Shown: positions 1-8,827, counted from the first letter of the stretch. The stretch is 35,618 bases of DNA from Saprospiraceae bacterium (GCA_016787415.1 JAEUUT010000102.1:1-35618); one strand, 5' to 3'. The notes: generated from the letters alone by a model not told the origin. Program-made: numbers and translations.

Positions 1-234
1 GCCAATACCGATTTTGGAGAGATTGAGGCCCATAGCATTTTCCTTGCCCTGGGCTACGTCGAGCATCAGGCCGACGCTGTAAGGGAAAATCATAAAGACC
101 GTACTGCTGAGAAACAGCAATATCAGACCGATAATGAAATGCCAGCGGTAAGGCCTTAAAAATTCAAATATTTTAAAGGCTTCACGAAGGTTTTGAAGGC
201 TGACTCGGGGGCGGGATTCTTCTTTCTGCTGCAT
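1..234 (-). CDS. ABC transporter transmembrane (exporter-type) protein, N-terminal fragment
   Basis: The reading frame runs off the left edge, so only the first 78 residues are visible. It starts at the ATG complementary to 232-234. The first 30 residues are a polar amphipathic stretch (MQQKEESRPR, then EAFKIFEFLRPYRW), followed by a hydrophobic helix (HFIIGLILLFLSS, FMIFPYSVGLMLD). A polar elbow helix running into TM1 of the shape 'LRPYRW...' is typical of ABC exporters that carry membrane and ATPase domains on one chain (MsbA/lipid A or multidrug type). The ATPase part lies outside the window, so neither the full architecture nor the substrate can be shown. It is divergent from the Maf gene at 372, with 137 bp between the two starts. 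Family assignment is inference from the N-terminus only. Confidence 0.6.
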   Translation of the reverse strand, partial: MQQKEESRPRVSLQNLREAFKIFEFLRPYRWHFIIGLILLFLSSTVFMIFPYSVGLMLDVAQGKENAMGLNLSKIGIG

Positions 235-371
235 AAGGACGCAAAGTTGCTGCTGATAACTGAAATTTCATTCAAAAGTTGAAATCTTGTATCACAGTTT
301 TCGATCAATCGTTGCAGATTTGACCCGCGAATGACGAAGCCCCCTGAATTATTGCCGACAATTCAAAAATA

Positions 372-944
372 ATGCATCAAAAACGCCCTCTTATTCTGGC
401 TTCACAGAGCCCCCGCCGAAGTCAATTGCTGCGCGAAGCAGGTTTTGAATTCACTGTACAGGCCGTAGATATCGACGAAAGTTTTCCGTCCGACATGCCG
501 GTAGTGGATGTGGCGCCCTGGCTGGCCGCCCGGAAAGCGCAGGCTGCCAAACATTTCATTTACGACCAGGAAATCATTCTGGCTGCCGACTCGGTGGTGA
601 TCCACAACAACATCATTTACAACAAACCTGCCGACTACGACGAAGCATTTAACATGATTCGTACTTTGTCGGGCGAACAACACACCGTCATCACAGGCGT
701 GTGTCTGTTGTCGGCGGAGCAGGAAAAAGTAATGTCTGGTGTTTCTCAGGTCTGGTTTGCCGAATTGAGCGATGCGGAAATTGACTACTACATCCGGCAG
801 TACAAGCCTTTCGACAAGGCAGGCGCTTACGGCGTTCAGGAATGGATTGGGCTATGCAAAATCACCAAAATCGAGGGTACTTATGCCAACGTGATGGGCT
901 TGCCGGTGGATTTGGTGTACCATGCGCTGGCCGCATTTGAATAA
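372..944 (+). CDS. maf: Maf-like nucleoside triphosphate pyrophosphatase (dTTPase/UTPase type)
   Basis: This 190-residue protein has the usual Maf length. Visible signatures are the N-terminal phosphate-binding segment ILASQSPRRSQLL (residues 8-20), AADSVV at 71-76 with the conserved Asp73, KPAD at 85-88, the LSGEQHTVITGV segment near 99-110, and DKAGAYGVQ at 148-156. The GAYG(I/V)Q form with Gln156 is that of YhdE-type enzymes, which hydrolyse dTTP, UTP and modified pyrimidine nucleotides to monophosphates, rather than the YceF (m7GTP) form. It is a cytoplasmic house-cleaning enzyme. The start is the ATG at 372, 20 bp after a TGA-rich spacer, with no Shine-Dalgarno. It stands alone: the next gene begins about 200 bp downstream. 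The family call is firm; the substrate preference is inferred from one motif. Confidence 0.93.
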   Translation: MHQKRPLILASQSPRRSQLLREAGFEFTVQAVDIDESFPSDMPVVDVAPWLAARKAQAAKHFIYDQEIILAADSVVIHNNIIYNKPADYDEAFNMIRTLSGEQHTVITGVCLLSAEQEKVMSGVSQVWFAELSDAEIDYYIRQYKPFDKAGAYGVQEWIGLCKITKIEGTYANVMGLPVDLVYHALAAFE

Positions 945-1081
945 TTTAATAATTACATTACTTGAGTTTATGCTCCTTGAGTTGATTTTTACTTCTCTTT
1001 GAGCCGACTGGGAAAGGGTATTGTAGCAAAAAAGTAACATTAACTTAATATTGGATGGAAACCAGTATCGTTGGTGCTATC

Positions 1082-1089
1082 TACTTTTG
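1082..1089 (+). promoter_or_regulatory. Possible -7 element upstream of the PiT gene
   Basis: TACTTTTG is an exact match to the Bacteroidota -7 consensus TAnnTTTG and lies 62 bp before the PiT start. No TTG lies at the expected 17-23 bp upstream (the nearest, at 1051, is 27-28 bp away), so this is only half a promoter. Confidence 0.35.
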
Positions 1090-1151
1090 CCGGCGATTCC
1101 TAACTTTCCCAGCAATAAAAATGCTGGTTTGACTACTAAAACTCTACTCAC

Positions 1152-2543
1152 ATGATGCTTGGCTTTATAGCAGGCTTATCTACCGAGGCATCGGTAATGC
1201 TGCTGGTATGCATGCTCGCAGTTTGTTTCTTCGAGGCTATTAATGGTTTTCACGATACTGCGAATGCGGTTGCAACTGTTATCTACACGAAAACCCTTCC
1301 TCCTGTTTTTGCGGTAATCTGGTCAGGTTCCTGGAATTTTCTGGGCGCTATTTTCGGCGGTGTAGCCGTCGCTATGGGCATCGTAAAACTCATGCCTATC
1401 AACGACCTGATGACCGTATCGGTAGGAGAAAACATCGCCCTTGTCCTTTCTATCCTTGTCGCTGCCATTATCTGGAATCTTGGCACCTGGTACCTGGGTA
1501 TTCCCAGTTCCAGTTCGCATACGTTGATTGGCTCCTTGCTGGGTGGTGGATTCGCATTCTGGACGGTACATAAAGGTGCCGGCCCCAACTGGGCAAAAGC
1601 CACGGATATTGGTTTGTCGCTGCTCATTTCCCCGTTGTTTGGTTTCAGCCTTGCCATCCTGCTGATGTATATCCTGAAAACGACTGTAAAAAAACGCAAG
1701 CGTATTTTCAGTTCGCCAGAGGATACCAAAAAAGCGCCCCCCATGTGGATTCGGGCGATACTTGTGACTACTTGTACCCTGGTAAGTTATTTCCACGGCA
1801 ACAACGACGGACAAAAAGGGGTAGGACTCGCCCTGGTGGTATTAATGGCGTTCATGCCCATAAATTTTGCCTTGAACCCTGCCATAACCAATGGCCATCT
1901 TTCTGAGTCGATACGTAAAATCGAAACGGCGCTTTTACAGCCTACCGGAGCACCGGAGACCGATGCCAGCCACCAAACCCTTGCTAAAGCGGCTACCAAC
2001 GTAGCGGCTATGATCGACACGACTGATCGCAGCAATAAGGAAGGCACTTTCCTGATTCGTAAAGAAATTCAGAGCCTATACAAAAAAATGGATGTAGCCC
2101 TGAAAGGTGGCGTTGTAACAGGCGAACAAGCAAAAATTATCAAGGCTGAACTGAAATCTCTGAATCAATCCTATGAATTTTCGCCTACCTGGGTGGTGGC
2201 CATGATTGCCATTTGCCTCGGTATTGGTACCATGATCGGCTGGAAACGAATCGTAGTGACCATTGGTGAAAAAATCGGTAAATCGCACCTCAACTATGCC
2301 CAGGGCGCCAGCGCCGAACTTTGCGCTGCGGCTGTCATAGGCGTAAGCAGTGCATCAGGCCTGCCGGTGAGTACTACCCACGTGCTGTCGTCGGGTATTG
2401 CAGGCACAATGGTGGCACAAGGTGGTATCTCCAACCTTCAGAAAAAAACGGTCAAGAACATCGCTTTGGCCTGGTTACTGACCCTGCCGGTTACGATGGT
2501 TCTTTCTGCCTTGTTATTCCTGCTGTTCCGTTTATTTGCTTAA
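1152..2543 (+). CDS. pit: Inorganic phosphate transporter, PiT family
   Basis: This 463-residue polytopic inner-membrane protein carries both inverted PiT signatures. The first half has GFHDTANAVATVIYTK (32-47) and IPSSSSHTLIGS (117-127). The second half has FHGNNDGQKGVG (214-225) and SGLPVSTTHVLSSGIAG (402-418). A hydrophilic, charged stretch of about 100 residues (roughly 245-345) separates the halves, as is common in this family. PiT proteins move metal-phosphate in symport with protons or sodium. The ATG at 1152 is chosen; a second ATG follows immediately at 1155. A strong hairpin lies directly downstream, and then a porin of the OprO/P type, suggesting a phosphate uptake pair. Family is certain; high- or low-affinity use cannot be told. 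Confidence 0.95.
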   Translation: MMLGFIAGLSTEASVMLLVCMLAVCFFEAINGFHDTANAVATVIYTKTLPPVFAVIWSGSWNFLGAIFGGVAVAMGIVKLMPINDLMTVSVGENIALVLSILVAAIIWNLGTWYLGIPSSSSHTLIGSLLGGGFAFWTVHKGAGPNWAKATDIGLSLLISPLFGFSLAILLMYILKTTVKKRKRIFSSPEDTKKAPPMWIRAILVTTCTLVSYFHGNNDGQKGVGLALVVLMAFMPINFALNPAITNGHLSESIRKIETALLQPTGAPETDASHQTLAKAATNVAAMIDTTDRSNKEGTFLIRKEIQSLYKKMDVALKGGVVTGEQAKIIKAELKSLNQSYEFSPTWVVAMIAICLGIGTMIGWKRIVVTIGEKIGKSHLNYAQGASAELCAAAVIGVSSASGLPVSTTHVLSSGIAGTMVAQGGISNLQKKTVKNIALAWLLTLPVTMVLSALLFLLFRLFA

Positions 2544-2550
2544 GTTCTTT

Positions 2551-2583
2551 TCAGGGGTAGTAATCCGGTATTACCACCCCTGA
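2551..2583 (+). terminator. Hairpin after the PiT gene
   Basis: Arms 2551-2564 and 2570-2583 pair over 14 bp (one G-U) around a 5-nt loop, 8 bp after the PiT stop codon. The tail is AT-rich but is not a clean T-run. A second perfect 6-bp stem (2596-2601 with 2607-2612) and an eight-T run at 2629-2636 follow. Together they could terminate or attenuate transcription into the porin gene. Confidence 0.6.
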
Positions 2584-2661
2584 ATTATTTCTATCGCGGC
2601 TCGTTTAGCCGCCTGTATCTGTATCCACTTTTTTTTCACAAGTCTGTTCCTAACCTGACTT

Positions 2662-3897
2662 ATGATCGCACAACGTTCTGTGGCGATACTGGCATTCGTT
2701 TGTCTATATGCCAGTGTATTCGCCCAGGTGTCAGTTCCTGACACTGCCCGCATTCCTACTCCAAAACCTGCTGCAAGCCATTCTGCATCAAAATGGTATG
2801 ACAAGATTTCCCTTCGCGGCTATTCCCAGTTTCGATACAACCGCTTGCTGGAAACCAACCCGGATTTAAAATGCGAACAATGCGATAAAAGTATTGGGCG
2901 CGGCCAGTCGTTCTATTTCCGGCGTGCCCGCCTGGTCTTCAGCGGCGATATTCATCCGAAAGTTTTTTTCTATCTGCAATTTGATTACTCTACGGATGCC
3001 AGTAGCACCAACAAACACTTTTTGCAGGTCAGAGATGCTTATATTGATTACGCGTTTGATCCCAAAAAGACGTTTCGAGTACGTGTCGGACAAAGCAAGG
3101 TGCCTTATGGTTTTGAGAACATACAATCGAGTTCGATGCGATTGCCCTTCGACCGCGCAGACGCCTTGAACAGCGCTGCCCCCAACGAGCGCGATATGGG
3201 CATATTTCTGTACTATGCACCTGCCGAAAAAAGAGCATTGTTTAAAACGCTTACGGAAGAAGGGTTAAAAGGTTCAGGAGATTACGGTGTGGCCGCTTTT
3301 GGGGTTTACAGTGGTCAAAGTGCCAATAAACCTGAACTGAATGATTACCTGCATAAGGTGGCTCGTTTTTCCTGGCCTTTCCGGGCAGGAAAACAAATTT
3401 TAGAACCCGGTATTCAGGCTTACTCCGGCAAATACACACTCGCATCCGATCTGGTGTCATCCACGATCAAAAAAAACAAAGACCTTACGTATATAGAACA
3501 ACGTGTAGCAGGCTCTTTTATCATGTATCCCAAACCCCTGGGTATTGCTTTGGAGTACAATGTCGGTGAAGGTCCGGGCTTCGATCCCGGCACAGATTCC
3601 ATTCGGGTGCGCACCCTGAAAGGAGGATATGCCATGTTATCCTATCGAACCCACTGGAAAAAATCTTCCATCATTCCATTTGTGCGCTATCAGGTTTACA
3701 ACGGTGGTAAAAAACAGGAACTGGACGCCCGGTATTACGATGTAAAAGAAACAGAAATCGGCCTGGAATGGCAACCTATGCGCAACCTCGAGTTGACGGC
3801 TGCCTATCTGATCAGCCATCGCAAATATTGGGATGGAAAAACGGAATCGGATGAACGAGGGAATTTATTGCGCTTGCAATTGCAGGTAAATTACTAA
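2662..3897 (+). CDS. Phosphate-selective porin O/P family outer-membrane protein
   Basis: The protein has 411 residues. Residues 1-21 form a Sec signal peptide (hydrophobic IAQRSVAILAFVCLYASVFA, cleavage after FA-Q). The mature part begins with a Pro/Thr spacer, then alternating amphipathic strands typical of a beta-barrel: ISLRGYSQFRYN, RGQSFYFRRARLVFSGDI, FFYLQFDYS, FRVRVGQSKVPYGFENIQSS. The 'RGQS...RRAR...G..' and 'VGQSKVPYGFE' blocks are those of OprP/OprO-like Porin_O_P proteins, and the chain ends in LLRLQLQVNY with a terminal aromatic residue as outer-membrane proteins do. It lies 118 bp after the PiT permease on the same strand, so a shared role in phosphate uptake is plausible. Selectivity is not demonstrated: many Bacteroidota members of this family are general porins. 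Confidence 0.85.
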   Translation: MIAQRSVAILAFVCLYASVFAQVSVPDTARIPTPKPAASHSASKWYDKISLRGYSQFRYNRLLETNPDLKCEQCDKSIGRGQSFYFRRARLVFSGDIHPKVFFYLQFDYSTDASSTNKHFLQVRDAYIDYAFDPKKTFRVRVGQSKVPYGFENIQSSSMRLPFDRADALNSAAPNERDMGIFLYYAPAEKRALFKTLTEEGLKGSGDYGVAAFGVYSGQSANKPELNDYLHKVARFSWPFRAGKQILEPGIQAYSGKYTLASDLVSSTIKKNKDLTYIEQRVAGSFIMYPKPLGIALEYNVGEGPGFDPGTDSIRVRTLKGGYAMLSYRTHWKKSSIIPFVRYQVYNGGKKQELDARYYDVKETEIGLEWQPMRNLELTAAYLISHRKYWDGKTESDERGNLLRLQLQVNY

Positions 3898-3920
3898 AAT
3901 TTACTCATGCTTCCATGCTA

Positions 3921-3970
3921 CTACGCCTTGTATCACTTGTGAATGGCACCACAAGTGATACAAGGCGTAG
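3921..3970. terminator. Perfect 20-bp palindrome between convergent genes
   Basis: Arms 3921-3940 and 3951-3970 are perfect reverse complements around a 10-nt loop. The hairpin fills the gap between the porin stop (3897) and the DUF5723 stop (3975-3977), so it fits a bidirectional terminator. It lacks a T-run on either side, so it may act as an RNA 3'-end stabiliser or be a dispersed palindromic repeat. Confidence 0.6.
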
Positions 3971-3974
3971 CCTT

Positions 3975-5459
3975 TCAAAACTGATAACACTTTATTTTTT
4001 TCAAATTCTGCTTGCTGCTGCTCCCACGTTCCTTGTGCAGGCGATCGCGTCCTTCACCTTTTCGAATGCTGAAACCATTGATTTTCAATCCAATATACGC
4101 GTCGGCCCCACTGAGTTTGTTTTTTGTAAAATAACTTCCCACGTTGTCGCTGCCCAAGTACAACCAGCCCAGACGTGCGGCAAGTCCGACACGCAAGGAT
4201 TGCCAGTCGTTCAGTACAACAGGCATTGAAAAGGAAAACCAGCGTTTTTCATAACGCGGTACAACCGCAAGGGTAGAAGTACGGCGGAGCGAATGTTTGA
4301 GCAAAGGCAATCTTTGTACACCCACCGCGCTACAATAAAAATGAGGCGCTACCTGCACGTCAAATTGTGCAGAAAGTCCTGTCGGTAGCCCCATGACAAA
4401 TGTATTTCCCTGCAAGGATGCCAGCGAATCGCCGAGCAGCAGTTCGCTGAGCACCCTGGTATAACCACGGGCGTTATCTGCACGAATGGCATTTCCGTCA
4501 ACAGTCAGTATCGAATCCAGCCGCAGCAAGTGTTGTTCTGAACCTGGTTTGAAATGTACAAATCCGAGGTCGAGCAAGGACACACCTGCCCTCCAGCGAT
4601 AGCCTTCATCTTCATCTGACGGAGCAGCCCAACTGAATCCAATGTCGATGCCAACGCCTGTGCCATTTACGTCAAATGCCTTGTTTTGCGGGTTGTCTGA
4701 ATCCAGCAGATTGCGCGACAGCCCAAATTCCCAGGTAGGATTGTTAAACACGGCCGTGTCATTGGTACCGGGCGTGTATTGAAATACAAGATTGGATTTT
4801 GCATAGGAACCAGCATGGCCCAGCAACAATTTCGGGCTGATTCCCCAGGCGGTTTCCACATCGCCATCGGTATTCAAATGGCTATAATGCAGCCCGATTT
4901 CACTCCAGGTCATGGCTTGCAATTGCAGCGGACGAATGTCGATGGTCTGCCCGGTTTCAATTTGACTAAACTGTGGGTAATAGAAAACTGAGGGCACGCG
5001 ATAGGCAGAGAAGTCGCCCCTCACGGCCGTAGTCAGTCCCAGCACATGGTTTTCACCCACTCGGAAACTGAACCCGGGGCCGCCGGCAAGCGCCTGCGCA
5101 ACTGCCCGAATACGACGATTATTGTTGTAATAGTTGAGAATGATGGCGTCAGGGGCGGCCGGGCGTTCTGGCGTCAGGTCAGAAATGGCTACTATCTTGT
5201 CTGTATTGCGCAAGGCGTTTTGAATGCTGGTGTTTTCCAGATAGGCATAGTTGTTTTCCAGAAAATATCCGGCATTGAAAAGACTCACCTCCCAGTTGTG
5301 TGGCATAAATGCGGTGTTGGCGGGGTTGATTCCTGCGGCATATATCCCGGAATAACGTTCGAGTCGCATTCCCAGTTGTTCCTGGGCGGAAGTGGGTGAA
5401 ACAGATAAAATAAAGCCTGTCAGGATGATTGGCAGACGGGAAACTTGAAAGATATGCAT
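3975..5459 (-). CDS. DUF5723-like outer-membrane beta-barrel protein
   Basis: The protein has 494 residues. It begins with a signal peptide (hydrophobic core LPIILTGFILSVSPTSA, cleavage before QEQLG). The next block has YSGIYAAGINPANTA, then N-W-E-V-S-L-F-N-A-G-Y-F, the pattern of Bacteroidota proteins annotated DUF5723: one 'NPAN' loop and a long barrel of alternating strands (GFSFRVGENHVLGLTTAVRG, GVGIDIGFSWAAP, WRAGVSLLDLGFVHFK, GLPTGLSAQFDVQVAPHFYCSAVG). The function of the family is unknown; it resembles type IX-associated and flagellin-like 'PorP' barrels only loosely. The C-terminal 30 residues are Lys/Arg/Ser-rich. It is convergent with the porin and has no partner on its own strand. 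The DUF name is from memory of the family pattern. Confidence 0.75.
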   Translation of the reverse strand: MHIFQVSRLPIILTGFILSVSPTSAQEQLGMRLERYSGIYAAGINPANTAFMPHNWEVSLFNAGYFLENNYAYLENTSIQNALRNTDKIVAISDLTPERPAAPDAIILNYYNNNRRIRAVAQALAGGPGFSFRVGENHVLGLTTAVRGDFSAYRVPSVFYYPQFSQIETGQTIDIRPLQLQAMTWSEIGLHYSHLNTDGDVETAWGISPKLLLGHAGSYAKSNLVFQYTPGTNDTAVFNNPTWEFGLSRNLLDSDNPQNKAFDVNGTGVGIDIGFSWAAPSDEDEGYRWRAGVSLLDLGFVHFKPGSEQHLLRLDSILTVDGNAIRADNARGYTRVLSELLLGDSLASLQGNTFVMGLPTGLSAQFDVQVAPHFYCSAVGVQRLPLLKHSLRRTSTLAVVPRYEKRWFSFSMPVVLNDWQSLRVGLAARLGWLYLGSDNVGSYFTKNKLSGADAYIGLKINGFSIRKGEGRDRLHKERGSSSKQNLKKIKCYQF

Positions 5460-5595
5460 GGCAAAGCGAGATTATTTCTTAAAATAGTTTCTAACGTTGC
5501 CTGCGGCGTTTGATTGAATTAGAATGCCTGTTTTTTATCTAAAACCGCAAAACATGGTGCTGAACACTTCTTTTCGGAGCCTTCGGCAAGTACAA

Positions 5596-5628
5596 TTGTT
5601 AAAAGTAAAGCCCGGCATATTATCTTTG
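5596..5628 (+). promoter_or_regulatory. Promoter of the aldolase gene
   Basis: TTG at 5596-5598 and TATCTTTG at 5621-5628 are separated by 22 bp, matching the Bacteroidota consensus TTG-N17-23-TAnnTTTG. Transcription would begin near 5635, giving a leader of about 45 nt. Confidence 0.6.
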
Positions 5629-5681
5629 GCCGTTCAAGTGGTTAACCACTTCTGTTTTTTCACAAAACTTTGATGTAATAA

Positions 5682-6749
5682 ATGAAATTCCGACCCGGAG
5701 TCCTGCATGGACAGGAAGTAACAGACCTCCTAAATTATGCCAATGAACAGAATTTTGCGCTCCCTGCTGTAAACGTAATCGGCACCAATTCAGTAAACGC
5801 AGTGCTGGAAACAGCAGCAGCCGTAAAAAGCCCGGTCATTGTGCAGTTCTCCAACGGCGGCGCCGCTTTCTTTGCTGGAAAAAGCCTTTCCAATGATGCC
5901 CAGAAAGCCGCTATTCTAGGTGGCATTTCCGGCGCTCAGCATGTGCATGCTATTGCGGAATCGTACGGCGTGCCCGTTATTTTGCATACCGACCACTGCG
6001 CGCTCAATATCATACAATGGGTGGATGGCCTGCTGGATGCCGGTGAAAAGTTCTACGAAAAACATGGTTATCCTTTGTACAGCAGCCATATGCTCGACCT
6101 TTCTGAGGAGCCCCTGCATGAAAATATCGAAATTTCAGCCAAATACTTCGCACGAATGGCTCAAATGGGCATGACGCTCGAAATCGAACTTGGCGTTACA
6201 GGTGGCGAGGAAGACGGTGTGGACAATTCCGATGTAGACTCGGCACGTTTGTACACACAACCACATGAAGTGGCATATTCCTACGAAGAACTAAGTAAAA
6301 TAAGCCCGAATTTCACCATTGCGGCGGCTTTTGGCAACGTACACGGCGTGTACAAACCCGGCAATGTGAAACTTCAGCCGGTGATTCTTAAAAACTCCCA
6401 GGAATACATTCGCGAGAAATTCGGCCTCTCAGGTAAAACGCCTGTCAACTTCGTTTTCCACGGCGGCTCTGGTTCTGCACAAAGCGAAATTCGCGAAGCC
6501 ATTGAATACGGCGCTGTCAAAATGAACATCGATACGGATATGCAATGGGCATTCTGGGATGGTATTCGTGGTTACTACGAATCGAAAAAAGGATACCTGC
6601 AAGGCCAGATCGGCAATCCAGAAGGAGAAGAAAAGCCGAATAAAAAGTTCTATGACCCGCGCGTTTGGCTGCGGGAAGGCGAAAAAACGTTTGTTACGCG
6701 CCTCAGACAGGCTTTTGAAGATTTGAATTGCATCGGTCGTAATAGTTGA
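5682..6749 (+). CDS. fbaA: Class II fructose-bisphosphate aldolase
   Basis: This cytoplasmic zinc-dependent aldolase interconverts fructose 1,6-bisphosphate with dihydroxyacetone phosphate and glyceraldehyde 3-phosphate in glycolysis and gluconeogenesis. The 355 residues match the long (FbaA/yeast-like) class IIA form. HTDH at 102-105 carries the zinc His and catalytic Asp; IELGVTGGEEDGVDNS is the glutamate and glycine-rich loop; GNVHGVYKPGNVKL and FHGGSGS supply further zinc and phosphate ligands; NIDTDMQWA binds substrate phosphate. The start at 5682 is 54 bp after a good promoter. The gene is alone on its strand. Its stop codon (6747-6749) is part of the outer arm of a long inverted repeat, which is a likely terminator. 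Confidence 0.96.
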   Translation: MKFRPGVLHGQEVTDLLNYANEQNFALPAVNVIGTNSVNAVLETAAAVKSPVIVQFSNGGAAFFAGKSLSNDAQKAAILGGISGAQHVHAIAESYGVPVILHTDHCALNIIQWVDGLLDAGEKFYEKHGYPLYSSHMLDLSEEPLHENIEISAKYFARMAQMGMTLEIELGVTGGEEDGVDNSDVDSARLYTQPHEVAYSYEELSKISPNFTIAAAFGNVHGVYKPGNVKLQPVILKNSQEYIREKFGLSGKTPVNFVFHGGSGSAQSEIREAIEYGAVKMNIDTDMQWAFWDGIRGYYESKKGYLQGQIGNPEGEEKPNKKFYDPRVWLREGEKTFVTRLRQAFEDLNCIGRNS

Positions 6750-6913
6750 TGGATTATTTCCCGTAGGGTAATTTCCCGCAGAACTCGCAGAATTTCCCGC
6801 AGAACTCGCAGAACGTAGCGTACACCTATTTCTTCAAAAAGATAAAATGTGTACGCTACGTTCTGCGAGTTCTGCGGGAAATTCTGCGAGTTCTGTGGGA
6901 AACAACCCATCAA
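6746..6913. repeat. Long inverted repeat with tandem 21-mer arms, at the fba stop codon
   Basis: The inner arms 6772-6825 and 6849-6902 pair over 54 bp with one mismatch, around a 23-nt loop (6826-6848). The left arm contains two perfect tandem copies of a 21-nt unit (6770-6790, 6791-6811; unit AATTTCCCGCAGAACTCGCAG without its last base is 20 nt), and the right arm holds their reverse complement. The outer ends also pair (6746-6752 with 6907-6913), leaving a bulge of about 15 nt on the left where there is a partial extra copy. The fba stop codon lies in the outer stem. It could serve as a terminator for fba; its origin looks like a repeat element. Confidence 0.9.
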
Positions 6914-6955
6914 ACAAGTATTCAGAGTAAAAGAATTACTCCTCCAACATTTTTC

Positions 6956-6984
6956 TTTGCCTTTCCCATTTTTTTACATCTTTG
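6956..6984 (+). promoter_or_regulatory. Likely promoter of the sugar transporter operon
   Basis: TTTG at 6956-6959 and CATCTTTG at 6977-6984 are spaced by 17 bp; the second differs from TAnnTTTG at one base. It lies 78 bp upstream of the transporter start and just beyond the long inverted repeat. Confidence 0.45.
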
Positions 6985-7061
6985 CTGCCGACATCCGGGA
7001 ATAAAATTTTAGATCATCCAACAATCCCGGATAAATCTTCTAAAATCATTCGCAGCATTAG

Positions 7062-8435
7062 ATGGCTTCTACTTCTACAATTTCGACAGGACAGGACAAC
7101 AAACCCAGGCTTGCCACACGCGACATCTGGAACATGAGTGTAGGCTTTTTGGGAATACAGGCAGGCTTCGCGCTCCAAAACGGCAACGCCAGCAGTATTC
7201 TTCAGCGATATGGCGCCGATGTGCATGAGTTGCCCAATTTCTGGTTGGTGGCGCCCATCATCGGGATGATTGTGCAGCCGATTATAGGTCATTACTCTGA
7301 CCGTACCTGGACACGTTTTGGCCGCCGCAAACCATTTTTTATGGCTGGCGCCATAGCCGCCTGCCTCGGCATGATCTTGATGCCCAATGCCGGTGCGCTG
7401 GCCACCATGCTCCCGCTGGTACTCATGGGCGCCGGTATGTTGATGATTATGGATGCCTCGTTTAATGTTGCCATGGAACCCTTTCGGGCCTTGGTAGCAG
7501 ATAAACTGCCTTCTTCCCAGCGTACAGAAGGCTTTTCGGCGCAAACAGCCCTGATAGGCATTGGTGCGGTGATCGGCTCCTGGCTCCCCTGGTTTTTGGC
7601 AAATGTGGGCGGCGTTTCAGATACAGCAGCAGCAGGGCTGGTACCTGATAATGTGAAATGGTCGTTTTATATTGGCGGATTCCTGTTGCTGGCTGCTGTA
7701 TTCTGGACCATTTTTACCACCAAGGAATATTCGCCTGCCGAACAAAACGCCTACGCAGGACTGGAGGAAGAGGTAGAAAAAGGCGGCCTTTCCCTGATAT
7801 TCAAAGACCTGGTAAAAATGCCTAAAACCATGCGCCAACTCGGGTGGGTGCAGTTTTTTTCCTGGTTCGGGCTGTTTTCCATGTGGGTGTTTACCACCCC
7901 GGCTATCGCGCACCATGTGTATGGCTGCGCCATTGATGATACAACTTCCCAGGCTTATAGCGATGCGGGCAATTGGACAGGGATCATTTTCGGCGTTTAC
8001 AACCTTGTATCTGCCATTTTTGCCTTGTTGCTACCGACCATTGCAGCAAAAGTTGGGCGAAAACGCACCCATGCTATCTCGCTAATTTGTGGTGGACTGG
8101 GCCTCATCTCCATCTATTTTGCCACTTCACCTACCTTTCTGATTTTCTCCATGATCGGTGTAGGTATTGCATGGGCAAGTATTCTGGCCATGCCTTATGC
8201 CATGTTGGCTGGCTCGCTCCCTGTCAATAAAATGGGGGTCTACATGGGCATTTTTAATTTCTTTATTACTATTCCACAAATTGTCAGCGGCGTAATTAAT
8301 CGCCCGATCGTGCATAATGTTTTTGGCAACAACGCCATTTATGCCATTGTCATGGCAGGCGTGTTTTTCTTGCTGGCTGCTGCTGCCGTTTCACTGGTGG
8401 AAGACAAAGATGATGTGGTGACGAGCGGCGCCTGA
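7062..8435 (+). CDS. MFS sugar transporter, SLC45-like (maltose/oligosaccharide)
   Basis: This 457-residue inner-membrane protein has about 12 hydrophobic segments. After a polar N-terminus, [21 protein letters not shown] opens TM1. [19 protein letters not shown] (near 86-104) is the loop 2-3 motif 'G.lSDr.....GRRrP' shared by GPH/SLC45-type carriers. [19 protein letters not shown] (near 369-388) and [18 protein letters not shown] are the paired SLC45 motifs of the second half. Bacterial SLC45-like proteins next to amylases import maltose or maltodextrin with protons. Here the gene precedes, on the same strand, a small membrane protein and a periplasmic or surface GH13 amylase, which supports maltodextrin use. 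The exact sugar is inferred from context. Confidence 0.85.
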   Translation: MASTSTISTGQDNKPRLATRDIWNMSVGFLGIQAGFALQNGNASSILQRYGADVHELPNFWLVAPIIGMIVQPIIGHYSDRTWTRFGRRKPFFMAGAIAACLGMILMPNAGALATMLPLVLMGAGMLMIMDASFNVAMEPFRALVADKLPSSQRTEGFSAQTALIGIGAVIGSWLPWFLANVGGVSDTAAAGLVPDNVKWSFYIGGFLLLAAVFWTIFTTKEYSPAEQNAYAGLEEEVEKGGLSLIFKDLVKMPKTMRQLGWVQFFSWFGLFSMWVFTTPAIAHHVYGCAIDDTTSQAYSDAGNWTGIIFGVYNLVSAIFALLLPTIAAKVGRKRTHAISLICGGLGLISIYFATSPTFLIFSMIGVGIAWASILAMPYAMLAGSLPVNKMGVYMGIFNFFITIPQIVSGVINRPIVHNVFGNNAIYAIVMAGVFFLLAAAAVSLVEDKDDVVTSGA

Positions 8436-8478
8436 AAGTTCGGATCAAATCATTTTCTCATCTAAAAACAAACGAAAC

Positions 8479-8730
8479 ATGAACCCACTGATTTACACCC
8501 TTATCATCGGCGCGCTGGCTGGCTGGCTGGCTGGTTTTATCCGCCAAGGCTATGGCTTTGGTCTGCTTGGCAATATTGTAATCGGCATTCTGGGCGCATT
8601 TGTCGGTAGTTGGTTGTTTCGCCAAATTGGCGTTTCAATTGGTTCAGGAGTTGTCAACAGCATCATTACGGCTGTCATTGGCGCCCTGGTTTTGCTTTTC
8701 CTGATCGGGCTTGTTAGATCGTCCAAGTAA
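8479..8730 (+). CDS. GlsB/YeaQ/YmgE family small membrane protein
   Basis: This 83-residue, highly hydrophobic protein has three glycine-rich helices: [38 protein letters not shown] and [18 protein letters not shown]. The pattern GALAGWLAG...G.G..GNI.iGi.GA..G..l is the 'transglycosylase-associated protein' family (YeaQ/GlsB), linked to general stress responses in other bacteria; no enzymatic role is established. It starts 43 bp after the transporter stop and may be co-transcribed with it. A functional link with sugar uptake is not implied by the family. Confidence 0.88.
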   Translation: MNPLIYTLIIGALAGWLAGFIRQGYGFGLLGNIVIGILGAFVGSWLFRQIGVSIGSGVVNSIITAVIGALVLLFLIGLVRSSK

Positions 8731-8746
8731 AATTCACAGCCAATTG

Positions 8747-8754
8747 TATTTTTG
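8747..8754 (+). promoter_or_regulatory. Possible -7 element upstream of the amylase
   Basis: TATTTTTG matches TAnnTTTG exactly and lies 74 bp before the chosen amylase start. No TTG is found at the usual upstream distance. Confidence 0.35.
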
Positions 8755-8827
8755 GGGTTTCTTCATTGCGCCGACTGACTGCGCTGTGGAGAAACCCTTT
8801 TTTATGCTATGTAAACTGCCCAGTGCT

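Noticed and set aside
8711..8827. N-terminal extension of the amylase to an upstream ATG
   Set aside because: It overlaps the preceding gene and would bury the lipoprotein signal that starts at 8828.
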